A DNA stretch of 64,000 bases from Chitinibacter bivalviorum (GCF_013403565.1 NZ_CP058627.1:310001-374000), one strand, 5' to 3'; shown: positions 8,451-19,991, counted from the stretch's first letter. The notes: generated by a model not told the origin, from the letters alone. Program-made: numbers and translations.

Positions 8451-9413
8451 ATGCGTATTTTGTTGACCGGCGCGTCCGGCTTTGTTGGGCAAGCATTACT
8501 AGACAGAATGCTCGTTTCAGGTGACCTTGAGCTGATCGCTGCGATACGTAAACCAGTGGCGCAGCTTCCTTCTGGTGTTACTGGCATACATATCGGTGGA
8601 ATTGAGGGCGATACTGATTGGAGATTTGCATTAGAGGGGGTGGACTATGTGATTCATTGCGCCGCTCGCGCGCATGTGATGAACGATACTTCTCCTGATC
8701 CACTGGCCGAGTTTCGCAAGGTAAATGTAGAGGGGACATTGAATTTGGCAAGGCAAGCCTTGGCCGTTGGAGTTCGCCGGTTTGTTTTTATTAGCTCAAT
8801 TGGCGTTAATGGTAATAGCACAACTTCTCCATTTTCTGAAAATGACAAACCAAATCCTGTTGAGCCTTATGCAATTTCAAAATTTGAAACTGAACTTGGC
8901 TTGCAGAAATTAGTGATAGGCACTGAAATGGAGTTGGTTATTATTCGTCCACCATTAGTGTATGGGCCAAATGCGCCAGGTAATTTTGGTCGATTAATTC
9001 GTACAGTTGCAAAAGGGCTTCCTTTGCCTTTAGGCGCAATTCAAAACAAGCGTAGTCTAGTATCACTGGATAATCTTGTTGATTTGATCTGGACTTGTAT
9101 CATCCATCCAGCAGCTGCTAATCAGGTTTTCCTCGTGGGGGATGGTGAGGATTTGTCGACGACAGAATTGTTGCAACGCATGGCAAAAGCACTGGGCGTG
9201 TCCAGCCGCTTGATTCCGGTGCCGATGAAGGCGTTGAAATTCTGGGCTGGATTATTGGGAAAAGCCGATATGGCACAACGATTGTGTGGTTCTTTACAGG
9301 TGGATATTTCCAAGGCTCGTGCAGTGTTGGGTTGGACGCCTCCTGTTAGTGTTGATAAGGCGTTGCATAAGACGGCTCAGGACTTTTTAGCGCGCCAGCG
9401 TGACCGATCATGA
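8451..9413 (+). CDS. NAD-dependent epimerase/dehydratase, WbpV-like UDP-QuiNAc 4-reductase
   Basis: A 320-residue extended SDR with GASGFVGQ at residues 7-14 and the catalytic YAISKFE near residue 142. Proteins of this type sit beside the initiating phosphoglycosyl transferase and a WbpM-type 4,6-dehydratase in many O-antigen clusters, where WbpV/WreQ reduces UDP-4-keto-6-deoxy-D-GlcNAc to UDP-D-QuiNAc. Exactly that neighbourhood follows here, so the same role is inferred; a UDP-glucose 4-epimerase-like activity cannot be excluded from sequence alone. The ribosome binding site (GAGG at 8441-8444) and ATG are clear. The preceding gene ends 18 bases upstream. Confidence 0.8.
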   Translation: MRILLTGASGFVGQALLDRMLVSGDLELIAAIRKPVAQLPSGVTGIHIGGIEGDTDWRFALEGVDYVIHCAARAHVMNDTSPDPLAEFRKVNVEGTLNLARQALAVGVRRFVFISSIGVNGNSTTSPFSENDKPNPVEPYAISKFETELGLQKLVIGTEMELVIIRPPLVYGPNAPGNFGRLIRTVAKGLPLPLGAIQNKRSLVSLDNLVDLIWTCIIHPAAANQVFLVGDGEDLSTTELLQRMAKALGVSSRLIPVPMKALKFWAGLLGKADMAQRLCGSLQVDISKARAVLGWTPPVSVDKALHKTAQDFLARQRDRS

Positions 9414-9605
9414 GTTAATGAGGAATGCAATACTATTTGCTAAACATAAACATGTGTTGCTTTGTATTGTTCCTTGTGTAACGCTTTCGTCCAGATACCC
9501 GCCTATGCTTGTTCCTGTGCGACAAGTTACGCTTTTGTAACTCTTTGGGCTGCCCAGTTGTTAAGATTGCTAGAAATTGATTAGGTTATTGGATTAGGTT
9601 ATTGC

Positions 9606-10169
9606 ATGTTGAAACGTAGTTTTGATTTTTTATTGGCTTTGATTCTGCTTTTGGCATTTCTTATTCCTATTTTGCTAGTCGCAATTTTAGTTAAGCTAAC
9701 TTCTAAAGGACCCGCTTTGTATTGGTCTGATCGCGTAGGTGTTCTGAATAAAATTTTCAAAATGCCAAAATTTCGTTCAATGCGGATTAATACACCAGCG
9801 GTGGCGACGCATTTATTGGCCGATCCCAAAGCGTGCCTAACGCCCATTGGTGGTTTTTTGCGCAAATCCAGCTTGGATGAGCTACCACAGTTGTGGTGTA
9901 TTTTGATCGGCGATATGAGTTTTGTTGGGCCACGCCCCGCTTTGTTTAATCAGGATGATCTTATTGCGCTGCGTACCGAAAAAGGTGTGCATGAATTAGT
10001 CCCCGGCCTGACAGGCTGGGCGCAAATTAATGGCCGTGATGAGTTGCCAATTCCTGTTAAAGTTGGCTTTGATGTTGAGTATCTACAGCGCAGGTCTTTT
10101 TTGTTTGATCTGAAAATAATGTTATTAACTGCGTTAAAAGTTGTGCGCCGAGATGGCATTACACATTGA
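9606..10169 (+). CDS. Small polyprenyl-phosphate phosphoglycosyl transferase (PglC/WbpL-side initiating enzyme)
   Basis: A 187-residue monotopic phosphoglycosyl transferase of the bacterial sugar transferase family. It transfers a sugar-1-phosphate from a UDP-sugar to undecaprenyl phosphate, the first membrane step of O-unit assembly. A hydrophobic re-entrant helix fills residues 5-30; KFRSMR is near residue 57, the catalytic Asp-Glu pair lies in SSLDELPQ near residue 92, followed by DMSFVGPRPAL and PGLTGWAQINGR. It is the compact PglC-like form without the N-terminal membrane bundle of WbaP/WcaJ. The small size and the flanking QuiNAc-type genes suggest that UDP-D-QuiNAc or UDP-diNAcBac is the donor (inference). 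Confidence 0.9.
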   Translation: MLKRSFDFLLALILLLAFLIPILLVAILVKLTSKGPALYWSDRVGVLNKIFKMPKFRSMRINTPAVATHLLADPKACLTPIGGFLRKSSLDELPQLWCILIGDMSFVGPRPALFNQDDLIALRTEKGVHELVPGLTGWAQINGRDELPIPVKVGFDVEYLQRRSFLFDLKIMLLTALKVVRRDGITH

Positions 10170-10212
10170 TTTATGGCCTTTGACATTTTGTTGAATTGGA
10201 TTTGTCTGCCTT

Positions 10213-12114
10213 ATGTTTAGAAAAGCAATCGGTTTACCACGCACAGCCAAAAGCCTGATTATTCTGGCCGCAGATTTCGTTTTGCTCCCCGCCGCTTTAT
10301 GGGCGGCCATCGCTTTGCGTATGGATGATTGGTCGTATCCGCGGCAATTTGCTTGGTGGGTTTTTTTGCTGCCTTCGCTTATTGCAACTCCTATCTTTAT
10401 TAAGCTTGGTCTGTATAGAGCTGTTATTCGCTACATCGAGGATCGGGCAGTCATAACAATTGCTAGTGCAGTTTCTTTAGCAACACTCGGCTTTATTACC
10501 TCCTTGCAACTATTTCAAGTCATGGGTGTGCCGCGGGGGTCATTACTGATCTTCTGGCTATTGGCCATGGCTATCATTATCAGTAGTCGCTTTGTTGCAC
10601 GAGCGATTTTGCGCCGCTTGGCACCGCTGTCAATGGAGCGCAAATCCGTGTTGATTTACGGTGCGGGTAGTGCAGGACGTCAATTGGCGGTCGCGCTCCG
10701 TACTGGGCAAGAATATGAGCCGGTGGGTTTTGTGGATGATGCGCGTGACCAGCAGGGTTTGCAGATTGGCGGTTTACGTGTACTTAGTAACGCCCAGATG
10801 CTCAATCAAATTGAAGCGGGAAATATCGATCAAGTATTACTGGCGATTCCATCTGCGCCACGTTCACGCCAGATCGAACTTGTTAATCAGCTTGAGCCCT
10901 TGGCAGTAGAAGTCCGGATCTTACCGGGGATGGCTGATTTGGTGAGCGGCGAGGTACGGCTCGCAGATGCACGTGAAGTCGGGGTTGACGAGCTTTTAGG
11001 ACGTGAGCCAGTGCCACCAAATAAGGAGTTACTGGCTAGAAACATCGCAGGCAAAGTCGTAATGGTAACGGGGGCTGGCGGTTCGATTGGCTCTGAGTTA
11101 TGTCGTCAAATTATCAAAAATCAGCCTGTCGCGTTGGTTTTATATGAATTATCTGAGTTCGCGCTGTATTCCATCGAGCAAGAGCTTAGTCATATGATTC
11201 GCGAGCAGGCGTTGCCTATTGCCGTTCATCCTGTGTTGGGGTCCGTGCAAAATGGCATGCGCTTGGCGGCGATTATGGCTCGCTATCAGGTTCAGACGGT
11301 TTATCACGCCGCGGCATATAAACATGTCCCTTTGGTTGAGTTTAATATCACAGAGGGTATTTTAAATAATGCTTTTGGCACCCGTTCAGCTGCGGCTGCG
11401 GCGATTGAGGCAGGTGTTGAATCGTTTGTGCTCATTTCCACCGATAAAGCGGTTCGTCCGACCAATGTAATGGGGGCGAGCAAGCGGATGGCAGAGTTGG
11501 CGTTGCAGGCGTATGCCCTCGACCCTACTGTTAAAACTCGATTTAGTATGGTGCGTTTTGGCAATGTACTGGGTTCTAGTGGCTCAGTTGTGCCACTATT
11601 TCGCAAGCAAATTGCGGCTGGTGGCCCCGTAAAGGTAACGCATCCAGAGATCAATCGCTTTTTTATGACGATTCCGGAGGCATCGCAACTGGTGATTCAG
11701 GCTGGTGCGATGGGGGGGAACGGCGAAGTATTTGTGCTTGATATGGGCTCGCCTGTGCGTATTGTTGATTTGGCACGACGCATGATTCACCTCAGTGGTT
11801 ATCGGGTTCGCGATGATGCCAATCCAAATGGAGATATTGCAATCGAGTTTTCAGGTTTACGCCCCGGTGAAAAGCTCTACGAAGAATTATTGATCGGCGA
11901 TAATGTCAGCGGCACTGAACATCCACGCATTATGAAGGCCAATGAGAGCTGTTTAACGTTGGACGAGCTTGAGCAAGTGATTGCCGACTTGGGGGTGGCC
12001 TGCGTGGCTAACGATTCACGCACAATTATCGAGATTTTACAACGCTGCGTCTCGGGTTTTAAACCCGATCAAGATGTGCGCGATCATTTGTATGAATTTT
12101 CTGATCATTTATAA
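10213..12114 (+). CDS. wbpM: WbpM/FlaA1-type UDP-GlcNAc 4,6-dehydratase, membrane-bound
   Basis: A 633-residue protein with about four N-terminal membrane helices (residues about 15-135), a first Rossmann-like domain with YGAGSAGRQL near residue 150, and the catalytic SDR domain with TGAGGSIGSELCR near residue 290 and STDKAVRPTNVMGASK near residue 415. Met replaces the catalytic Tyr, as in WbpM/PglF. It makes UDP-4-keto-6-deoxy-D-GlcNAc, the precursor of QuiNAc, FucNAc and bacillosamine. The gene closes the O-antigen cluster; a long perfect hairpin of the 49-bp element family follows directly after its stop codon. Confidence 0.92.
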   Translation: MFRKAIGLPRTAKSLIILAADFVLLPAALWAAIALRMDDWSYPRQFAWWVFLLPSLIATPIFIKLGLYRAVIRYIEDRAVITIASAVSLATLGFITSLQLFQVMGVPRGSLLIFWLLAMAIIISSRFVARAILRRLAPLSMERKSVLIYGAGSAGRQLAVALRTGQEYEPVGFVDDARDQQGLQIGGLRVLSNAQMLNQIEAGNIDQVLLAIPSAPRSRQIELVNQLEPLAVEVRILPGMADLVSGEVRLADAREVGVDELLGREPVPPNKELLARNIAGKVVMVTGAGGSIGSELCRQIIKNQPVALVLYELSEFALYSIEQELSHMIREQALPIAVHPVLGSVQNGMRLAAIMARYQVQTVYHAAAYKHVPLVEFNITEGILNNAFGTRSAAAAAIEAGVESFVLISTDKAVRPTNVMGASKRMAELALQAYALDPTVKTRFSMVRFGNVLGSSGSVVPLFRKQIAAGGPVKVTHPEINRFFMTIPEASQLVIQAGAMGGNGEVFVLDMGSPVRIVDLARRMIHLSGYRVRDDANPNGDIAIEFSGLRPGEKLYEELLIGDNVSGTEHPRIMKANESCLTLDELEQVIADLGVACVANDSRTIIEILQRCVSGFKPDQDVRDHLYEFSDHL

Positions 12115-12115
12115 G

Positions 12116-12164
12116 TGGTATTTCAATGCAGACCTTTCCTAGAGAGGTCTGCATTGAAATACTC
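12116..12164. repeat. 49-bp palindromic element, copy 1 (perfect hairpin between wbpM and rng)
   Basis: Exactly 49 bases, with an 18-base perfect inverted repeat (12118-12135 against 12145-12162) and a 9-base loop. It fills the whole space between two convergent genes; its last base is the first base of the complement of the rng TAG stop. It shares length and end bases (GGTATT ... AATAC) with seven other copies but has a different, fully paired middle. No T-run follows, so it is not a standard intrinsic terminator, though it may still act as one for both genes. Confidence 0.7.
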
Positions 12165-13615
12165 TAGACGAGTACTACATCAAACTGTTCCTGCGTGTAC
12201 GCGCTTTCTACCTGTAGGTAAATGGGTTTGCCAATGAAGTCCACGAGTTGGGCCAAGTTGGCAGACTCTTCATCCAAGAACATATCAATCACCGATTGCG
12301 ATGCCAGGATGCGATATTCGCTGGCATTGAATTGTTTCGCTTCACGTAAAATCTCGCGCAAAATTTCGTAGCAAATTGTTTGCGGTGTTTTCACTTCGCC
12401 GCGACCTTGGCAGGTTGGGCAGGGTTCGCACAGGATGTGAGCGAGTGATTCGCGCGTGCGTTTGCGCGTGATTTCAATCAAGCCTAGGCTGGTGAAACTG
12501 CTGACGGTGATTTTGGTGCGATCGCGTGCCAACGCTTTTTTGAGCTCGGCCATTACCGCTAATTTGTGCTCTTCATTATCCATATCGATAAAATCGACAA
12601 TAATAATGCCGCCTAAATTGCGCAGCCGTAGCTGCCGTGCGATGACTTGGGTGGCTTCCAAATTGGTTTTGAAGATCGTATCGTCAAAAGAGCGCGTGCC
12701 AACAAAACCCCCCGTATTGACGTCGACCGTCGTCATTGCTTCGGTCTGGTCGATAATTAAGTAACCACCGAATTTTAGGTTCACACGCCGACTCATGGCG
12801 CGCTCGATTTCGGCTTCAACGCCATACAATTCAAATAATGGGCGCTCACCAGCGTAGTGCTGAATTTTGGGTAATACATCAGACACGAAACGCGCAGCAA
12901 ATTGGGTCATGCGAGCGAAGTTTTCGCGACTATCGACAAATACGGTTTCGATTTCTTCGGTTACCATGTCGCGTAATACGCGCAATTGCAGCGATAAGTC
13001 TTGAAATAACAGCGATTTGGCGGGCTTGGTTTGGGCGCTTTGTTTGATGTCGGCCCAAATCAGGTTGAGATAATCAATGTCAGCGCGCAACTCATCATCG
13101 CTAGCATGATCGGCATTGGTGCGGATGATGTAGCCGCAATGCTCACCGGGCAGCAGGCTTTCCATGCGTTTTCGTAATTGGTCGCGTTCGGCGTCGTCGC
13201 CAATGCGCTGTGAAATACCAATATGATTGTCTTGCGGCAAGAAAACTAAAAAACGGCCGGCAATGCTGATTTGGGTCGAAAGTCGTGCCCCTTTGGTGCC
13301 GATCGGGTCTTTAATGACTTGCACCATGACCGCTTGGCCTTCATGCAAAATACGTTCGATGCGCTGCGGCTCGTTTGGGTTTTGGCGCTGCTGAATGACA
13401 TCGGCGATATGCAGAAAAGCGGCGCGCTCTAGGCCGATTTCGATAAAGGCGCTCTGCATGCCGGGCAGCACTCGTTTTACCATCCCCAAATAAATATTGC
13501 CGACCAAGCCGCGATGCGCGGTGCGCTCGATATGAATATCTTGCACAACGGCGTCTTCAATGGTGGCAACGCGGGTTTCTTGGGGCGTGATGTTTACGAG
13601 AATCTGCTCTTTCAT
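12164..13615 (-). CDS. rng: Ribonuclease G
   Basis: A 483-residue RNase E/G family endoribonuclease, which trims the 5' end of 16S rRNA and degrades some mRNAs. It lacks the C-terminal scaffold of RNase E, so its length fits RNase G. The start MKEQILVNITPQETRVA is typical; an S1 RNA-binding domain follows (about residues 38-125). VDVNTGGFVG and IVDFIDMDNEEH carry the metal-binding acidic residues, and CPTCQGRGE near residue 405 is the zinc-link. It starts 21 bases after the end of holA on the same strand. Confidence 0.95.
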   Translation of the reverse strand: MKEQILVNITPQETRVATIEDAVVQDIHIERTAHRGLVGNIYLGMVKRVLPGMQSAFIEIGLERAAFLHIADVIQQRQNPNEPQRIERILHEGQAVMVQVIKDPIGTKGARLSTQISIAGRFLVFLPQDNHIGISQRIGDDAERDQLRKRMESLLPGEHCGYIIRTNADHASDDELRADIDYLNLIWADIKQSAQTKPAKSLLFQDLSLQLRVLRDMVTEEIETVFVDSRENFARMTQFAARFVSDVLPKIQHYAGERPLFELYGVEAEIERAMSRRVNLKFGGYLIIDQTEAMTTVDVNTGGFVGTRSFDDTIFKTNLEATQVIARQLRLRNLGGIIIVDFIDMDNEEHKLAVMAELKKALARDRTKITVSSFTSLGLIEITRKRTRESLAHILCEPCPTCQGRGEVKTPQTICYEILREILREAKQFNASEYRILASQSVIDMFLDEESANLAQLVDFIGKPIYLQVESAYTQEQFDVVLV

Positions 13616-13636
13616 ATTCGGTTTTTTCTTTCAGAG

Positions 13637-14656
13637 TCAGCGTCGTGCTGGTTTGGGGTTAATAAGTAGTAGGGCGAGGTCGGTCAGCTCATGCCATACA
13701 TCACCATCGCCGATGCCTTTGATCAGGCCATCAATTTTGCGCGCGTGTTGTAGGGCACTTTTTAGTCTTTTTGCATTGACGCGCTCAGCGGCACGCTCAA
13801 TCAAGCGCTGTTTATTGCCCCAGATGCGCATCTCTTTTATGAGTTGAGCCGCGGGAGTGCCGCGCGAACGGCCTTGGGCAAATTTATAGAGTGTGCGGGT
13901 TTCTTCTGCCAGCGCCCAGAGCACCAATACCGCTGATTCGCCTTCAGCGCGCAGGCCTTCAATCATATGGCAAATACGGGCGGCATCGCCCGTTAATACG
14001 GCTTCGCCAAGGCTGAAAACATCGTATCGCGCGACGTTGGCAACAGCCGCTTCCAGATCTGCGAGGCTGAGTTCGCCTTTGGGGTGGAGCAGAGCGAGTT
14101 TCTGGATTTCTTGATGCGCGGCGAGCAAATTGCCTTCGACGCGTTCAACCAGCCATTCCATCGCATCGCTGGCCAAGCTTTGGCCTTGTGCTGCCAGACG
14201 TTGATTGATCCAGCTGGGCAGGGCACTGCGTTCAATCAGCTTGGCTTCGATCACTTCGCCCACTTTCGCGAGCGCCTGCATCCATTTACTATTCAGCGCC
14301 GTTTTGTCCAGTTTGGGTAAGGTGATAATGGTGAGTATGTCGCTGGGGATATTGTTCGTAAAGGCTTCCAGTGCCTTACCCCCTTCAATGCCGGGTTTGC
14401 CATTGGGGATGCGCAATTCAAGTAGGCGCAACTCGGCAAATAGCGACATCGATGCGCCGCTGGCTGTGAGTTGCGACCACTGAAAGTGCGCCGCATTCTC
14501 GACCGTCAATACTTCGCGTTCGCTAAAGCCCGCTTGGCGCGCGGCATCGCGAATCTGTTGTGCCGCTTCAAGTGCAAGCAGGGCTTCATCGCCATGAATC
14601 ACATACAGCGGGGCTAATCCGCGCTGTAGTGATTTGGGGAGTTCGTCCGGACGCAT
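13637..14656 (-). CDS. holA: DNA polymerase III subunit delta
   Basis: A 339-residue HolA protein. The delta subunit opens the beta sliding clamp within the clamp-loader complex. The N-terminus (MRPDELPKSLQRGLAPLYVIHGDE) and the motif GDEALL fit the family, as does the C-terminal helical collar domain with LIERAAERVNAKRL. The Walker motifs of the related tau subunit are absent, as expected for delta. The ATG overlaps the stop of lptE by one base (TAATG), the standard lptE-holA coupling in proteobacteria. Confidence 0.95.
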   Translation of the reverse strand: MRPDELPKSLQRGLAPLYVIHGDEALLALEAAQQIRDAARQAGFSEREVLTVENAAHFQWSQLTASGASMSLFAELRLLELRIPNGKPGIEGGKALEAFTNNIPSDILTIITLPKLDKTALNSKWMQALAKVGEVIEAKLIERSALPSWINQRLAAQGQSLASDAMEWLVERVEGNLLAAHQEIQKLALLHPKGELSLADLEAAVANVARYDVFSLGEAVLTGDAARICHMIEGLRAEGESAVLVLWALAEETRTLYKFAQGRSRGTPAAQLIKEMRIWGNKQRLIERAAERVNAKRLKSALQHARKIDGLIKGIGDGDVWHELTDLALLLINPKPARR

Positions 14657-15195
14657 TACTGGGCAGCAACGCCTGAAGCTGAAGAAGCGGCAGGAGTATT
14701 CGCTGTCTGATTTTTTTTCGCTGCCGAGTTGATTCGACGGATCATTTGCGAAGCGCCATCACGCTGCATTTCTTTGATCAGGTTGGCCTCTTCGCTTTCT
14801 TTCGATAATACGCTGCTTTCATCCCACGAGAGATTGCGTTGTAGCGTAAGGACATTGTCATCGAGCAAGGTTTCACCCGCTTTGAAGGCGCTAAAGCGGA
14901 TGCGGTAGTAAATGCGGTACTCTGCAACTTGACCATTATTATTTACGCTAAGGACCTGTTTGTCGCTGGTTTCGCTCACGATCTGAATTTTAATTTCAGG
15001 ATTTTGACTCGTGAGATTAACTTTCAGTAGCGTGAGTAATTTGCTGAGTTCTTGACCAGTGCCGCCATTGCCAATGACCTGAGCACTAGCAAATAGTGGT
15101 TTTGCGTTGGGCCCTTGACCGCGTAAATGAAAGCCACACGCCATCAAGCTCAAGCTGAGTATGGCGGCAAGTAGTGTTCTAAAGGTCAAAGGCAT
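14656..15195 (-). CDS. lptE: LPS assembly lipoprotein LptE
   Basis: A 179-residue outer membrane lipoprotein that plugs LptD during insertion of lipopolysaccharide. A signal peptide ends in the lipobox LMAC followed by GFHLRGQG, the conserved start of mature LptE. The C-terminal RDGASQMIRRI region is also typical, then a low-complexity Ala/Ser/Thr tail. The ribosome binding site GGAG lies just before the ATG. The order leuS-lptE-holA matches the conserved proteobacterial arrangement, and the lptCAB genes of the same machine are found further along the window. Confidence 0.93.
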   Translation of the reverse strand: MPLTFRTLLAAILSLSLMACGFHLRGQGPNAKPLFASAQVIGNGGTGQELSKLLTLLKVNLTSQNPEIKIQIVSETSDKQVLSVNNNGQVAEYRIYYRIRFSAFKAGETLLDDNVLTLQRNLSWDESSVLSKESEEANLIKEMQRDGASQMIRRINSAAKKNQTANTPAASSASGVAAQ

Positions 15196-15222
15196 ACTTT
15201 CTCCAACATATTATTTGTCAGT

Positions 15223-15263
15223 GTCATTCAGCAGGCATGAGCTTGCCCAAGCTGCTGAATGAC
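15223..15263. other. Stem-loop between leuS and lptE
   Basis: An 11-base inverted repeat (GTCATTCAGCA at 15223-15233 against TGCTGAATGAC at 15253-15263) lies just downstream of the leuS stop on the minus strand. No T-run follows, so it may be an mRNA-processing or attenuating hairpin within the leuS-lptE-holA transcript and not a full terminator. Confidence 0.5.
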
Positions 15264-15271
15264 GCTAGGTC

Positions 15272-17950
<2,679 letters not shown>

Positions 17951-18001
17951 CTAAAGCACTGCGGCGGCGGCATAAAGAAAACAACGTTCATACCGATATG
18001 C

Positions 18002-18030
18002 TTGTTAATGAAATATTTGCCCTCTATGCT
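18002..18030 (+). promoter_or_regulatory. Possible sigma-70 promoter for the first pilin-like gene
   Basis: TTGTTA at 18002-18007 and TATGCT at 18025-18030 are separated by 17 bases, about 50 bases before the pilin start at 18082. The match is moderate and untested. Confidence 0.4.
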
Positions 18031-18081
18031 TACAAGCAATGGCTAATATTCGCAATGCCAGTTCGCAATTGAGAGGTCGAG

Positions 18082-18690
18082 ATGAAAAATAAACAACAAG
18101 GTTTTACGCTGGTTGAGCTGGCGATTGTATTAGTCATTATTGGCCTGATTTTGGGGATGGCCTTTAAGGGTAAGGACCTGATCGATGGCGCCAAAGTCAA
18201 AAATATGCAGGCGCAGTACAATAAAATTGTCGCTGCTTTTAATATCTACTACGAGAAATACGGCAACTACCCTGGTGATGGTTGTACTGTTGCAACCACT
18301 CCAGCAGAAGGCGGCGCGGCAACGTGTAGTGCACCAGGAACGCGCAATGGATTGTTAAATACTGCAGATGAAGTAGCTGCTTCTATGCGCTTATTGCAAA
18401 ACGCTAATATTCTTACCAATGCTGATATCCAAAGCGTATTTGGGCAACCGTGGGTGATGTCAAATTCCGCTGACACCGTGGCGAATTTCGCCGCAAATAC
18501 GAATTACATAACTTTAACCAGCACTAATACGGCCGCTGCCGATATTCGATTTGTCTGCGCTTTGGATCGATTGATGGATGATGGTGCGCCGGATAAAGGT
18601 ATTGTTCGAAGTGGTGGGGTTTATTCGGCCACTGCGGATTGTTGGTCATTGTCTGGGCAGGTCTCAATGGGTATTCGTGTGTTGCCTTAA
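18082..18690 (+). CDS. Type IV pilin-like protein 1 of 3
   Basis: A 202-residue protein with a short basic leader and the prepilin peptidase site G|FTLVELAIVLVIIGL, where cleavage after Gly gives N-methylated Phe and the first 25 residues form the pilin assembly helix. The rest is a globular periplasmic domain with YEKYGNYPGDGC near residue 56 and a C-terminal CALDRLMDDG ... DCWSLSGQ signature, four Cys in all or more. These two C-terminal motifs recur in the next two genes. It is not a standard PilA or a named minor pilin that I recognise. The ribosome binding site is GAGAGG and the gene has its own terminator downstream. Confidence 0.85.
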   Translation: MKNKQQGFTLVELAIVLVIIGLILGMAFKGKDLIDGAKVKNMQAQYNKIVAAFNIYYEKYGNYPGDGCTVATTPAEGGAATCSAPGTRNGLLNTADEVAASMRLLQNANILTNADIQSVFGQPWVMSNSADTVANFAANTNYITLTSTNTAAADIRFVCALDRLMDDGAPDKGIVRSGGVYSATADCWSLSGQVSMGIRVLP

Positions 18691-18708
18691 TAATTCATGG
18701 TTGCAGTG

Positions 18709-18738
18709 AAAATACCCCTTGCTCAAGGGGTATTTTTT
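18709..18738 (+). terminator. Intrinsic terminator after pilin-like gene 1
   Basis: An inverted repeat (AAAATACCCCTT, loop GCTC, AAGGGGTATTTTTTT) ends in seven T. It should stop or attenuate transcription between pilin 1 and pilin 2, so the second and third genes may be expressed less or by read-through. Confidence 0.85.
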
Positions 18739-18750
18739 TAGGGGGTAGGT

Positions 18751-19347
18751 ATGAAGCAAAAAGGCTTTACGCTAGTTGAGTTGGCGATTGTGTTGGTGAT
18801 TATTGGTCTGATTTTGGGCATGGCGTTTAAGGGGAAAGACCTGATCGACGGCGCCAAGGTCAAAAACATGCAGGCGCAGTACAATAAAATTGTCGCTGGC
18901 ATCAATATCTTTTATGAGAAATATGGGTTCTACCCTGGTGACGGCTGTCCAAGCGCAACGCCAGCGTCAGTTGCTGCTTGCAATGGTACCCGCAATGGGT
19001 TGATTGATAATGGCAATGAAGCTGCCGCCTTCTGGGTATTGCTGATTGATGTCACCAATATCCTGCAAAGTACCGATCGACGTAGTGTGCTGGGGCAGGA
19101 TTGGACGGTTTGGAATCGCTCAAATGCTTTGTGGCTGGATTTTCAGGGCGCGGCCAATGCCGATATGCGCTTTATTTGCGCTTTAGATCGTTTGATGGAT
19201 GATGGCAGTTCGAATACGGGTATTGTGCGTGATGGTGACCCAGCAACGACGCCTCCGTATGCCTCAACGAGCAATACCTATACCACCGCCAGTGATTGTT
19301 GGAGTTTGTCGGGTCAGGCGAATGTATTGATGAAAGTGATGCCATAA
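18751..19347 (+). CDS. Type IV pilin-like protein 2 of 3
   Basis: A 198-residue paralogue of the preceding gene. After the leader MKQKG the first 55 or so residues are almost identical to pilin 1 (FTLVELAIVLVIIGLILG and the stretch LIDGAKVKNMQAQYNKIV), while the middle differs. The motifs YEKYGFYPGDGC, RFICALDRLMDDG and DCWSLSGQ are kept. It has its own ribosome binding site (AGGGGG) just after the terminator. High N-terminal identity at the DNA level suggests recent duplication or gene conversion between the copies. Confidence 0.85.
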   Translation: MKQKGFTLVELAIVLVIIGLILGMAFKGKDLIDGAKVKNMQAQYNKIVAGINIFYEKYGFYPGDGCPSATPASVAACNGTRNGLIDNGNEAAAFWVLLIDVTNILQSTDRRSVLGQDWTVWNRSNALWLDFQGAANADMRFICALDRLMDDGSSNTGIVRDGDPATTPPYASTSNTYTTASDCWSLSGQANVLMKVMP

Positions 19348-19361
19348 GGGTGAGTTGCAAA

Positions 19362-19991
19362 ATGAAATTAAAGCAGTCAGGTTTTACTTTGGTCGAGCTG
19401 GCGATTGTGCTGGTGATTATTGGTCTAATTTTGGGAATGGCGTTTAAGGGGAAAGATCTGATCGACGGTGCCAAAGTGAAAAACCTTCAGGTGCAATACA
19501 ATAAAATCATTTCTGGGATCAATATTTTCTATGAGAAATATGGCTTTTTCCCCGGGGATGGTTGTGTGAACGCTTCGCCTGCATCGGTGGCGGAATGCAT
19601 GCCTGGTGGTGCAGGTTATAGCGCGGCGAATCGCAATGGGCGCTTAACGGGTAATGAGCAGGCCGCTTTTTGGGTGTTGTTGATTGATCGCACTAATATT
19701 TTGCAATCAGCAGATCGCCGCAGTGTCTTTGGTCAGGATTGGGGCTTGTGGGATGGCACTTTATCGGCGGGCGGTGCGGTCGCCAAAGCGGGAACTTGGC
19801 TGGATTTGCCCGGGGTGCCGCAGTCAGATCCGCGTCTGGTGTGTGCGCTCGATCGAGCGATGGATGACGGGGTGTGGAATACCGGTAGTATGAGAACGAA
19901 TGGTGATCCCGCGGCTATCAATTACATTGCCACCACTGACTGCTGGTCTTTATCAGGGCAAAGTAATTTTCATATGGTGGTATTGCCCTGA
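19362..19991 (+). CDS. Type IV pilin-like protein 3 of 3
   Basis: A 209-residue paralogue with the same prepilin helix (SG|FTLVELAIVLVIIGL) and the motifs YEKYGFFPGDGC, LVCALDRAMDDG and DCWSLSGQ. It is closer to copy 2 in the middle part (NILQS.DRRSV.GQDW). I placed the start at ATG 19362; the frame is open further upstream, but the extra residues would run before the prepilin leader and overlap gene 2. The last four codons (VLP and stop) lie inside a copy of the 49-bp element. All three proteins end in V-L/M-P. Confidence 0.85.
   Translation: MKLKQSGFTLVELAIVLVIIGLILGMAFKGKDLIDGAKVKNLQVQYNKIISGINIFYEKYGFFPGDGCVNASPASVAECMPGGAGYSAANRNGRLTGNEQAAFWVLLIDRTNILQSADRRSVFGQDWGLWDGTLSAGGAVAKAGTWLDLPGVPQSDPRLVCALDRAMDDGVWNTGSMRTNGDPAAINYIATTDCWSLSGQSNFHMVVLP

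Noticed and set aside
9414..9605. 40-codon open frame in the gap before the phosphoglycosyl transferase gene
   Set aside because: No family resemblance and poor start context. The duplicated GATTAGGTTATT at the end of the gap is a simple short repeat.
18040..18062. Sigma-54 type promoter (TGGC-N-GC) before pilin 1
   Set aside because: Spacing between GG and GC is 9 and not 10 bases and the -12 element lacks the usual T residues.
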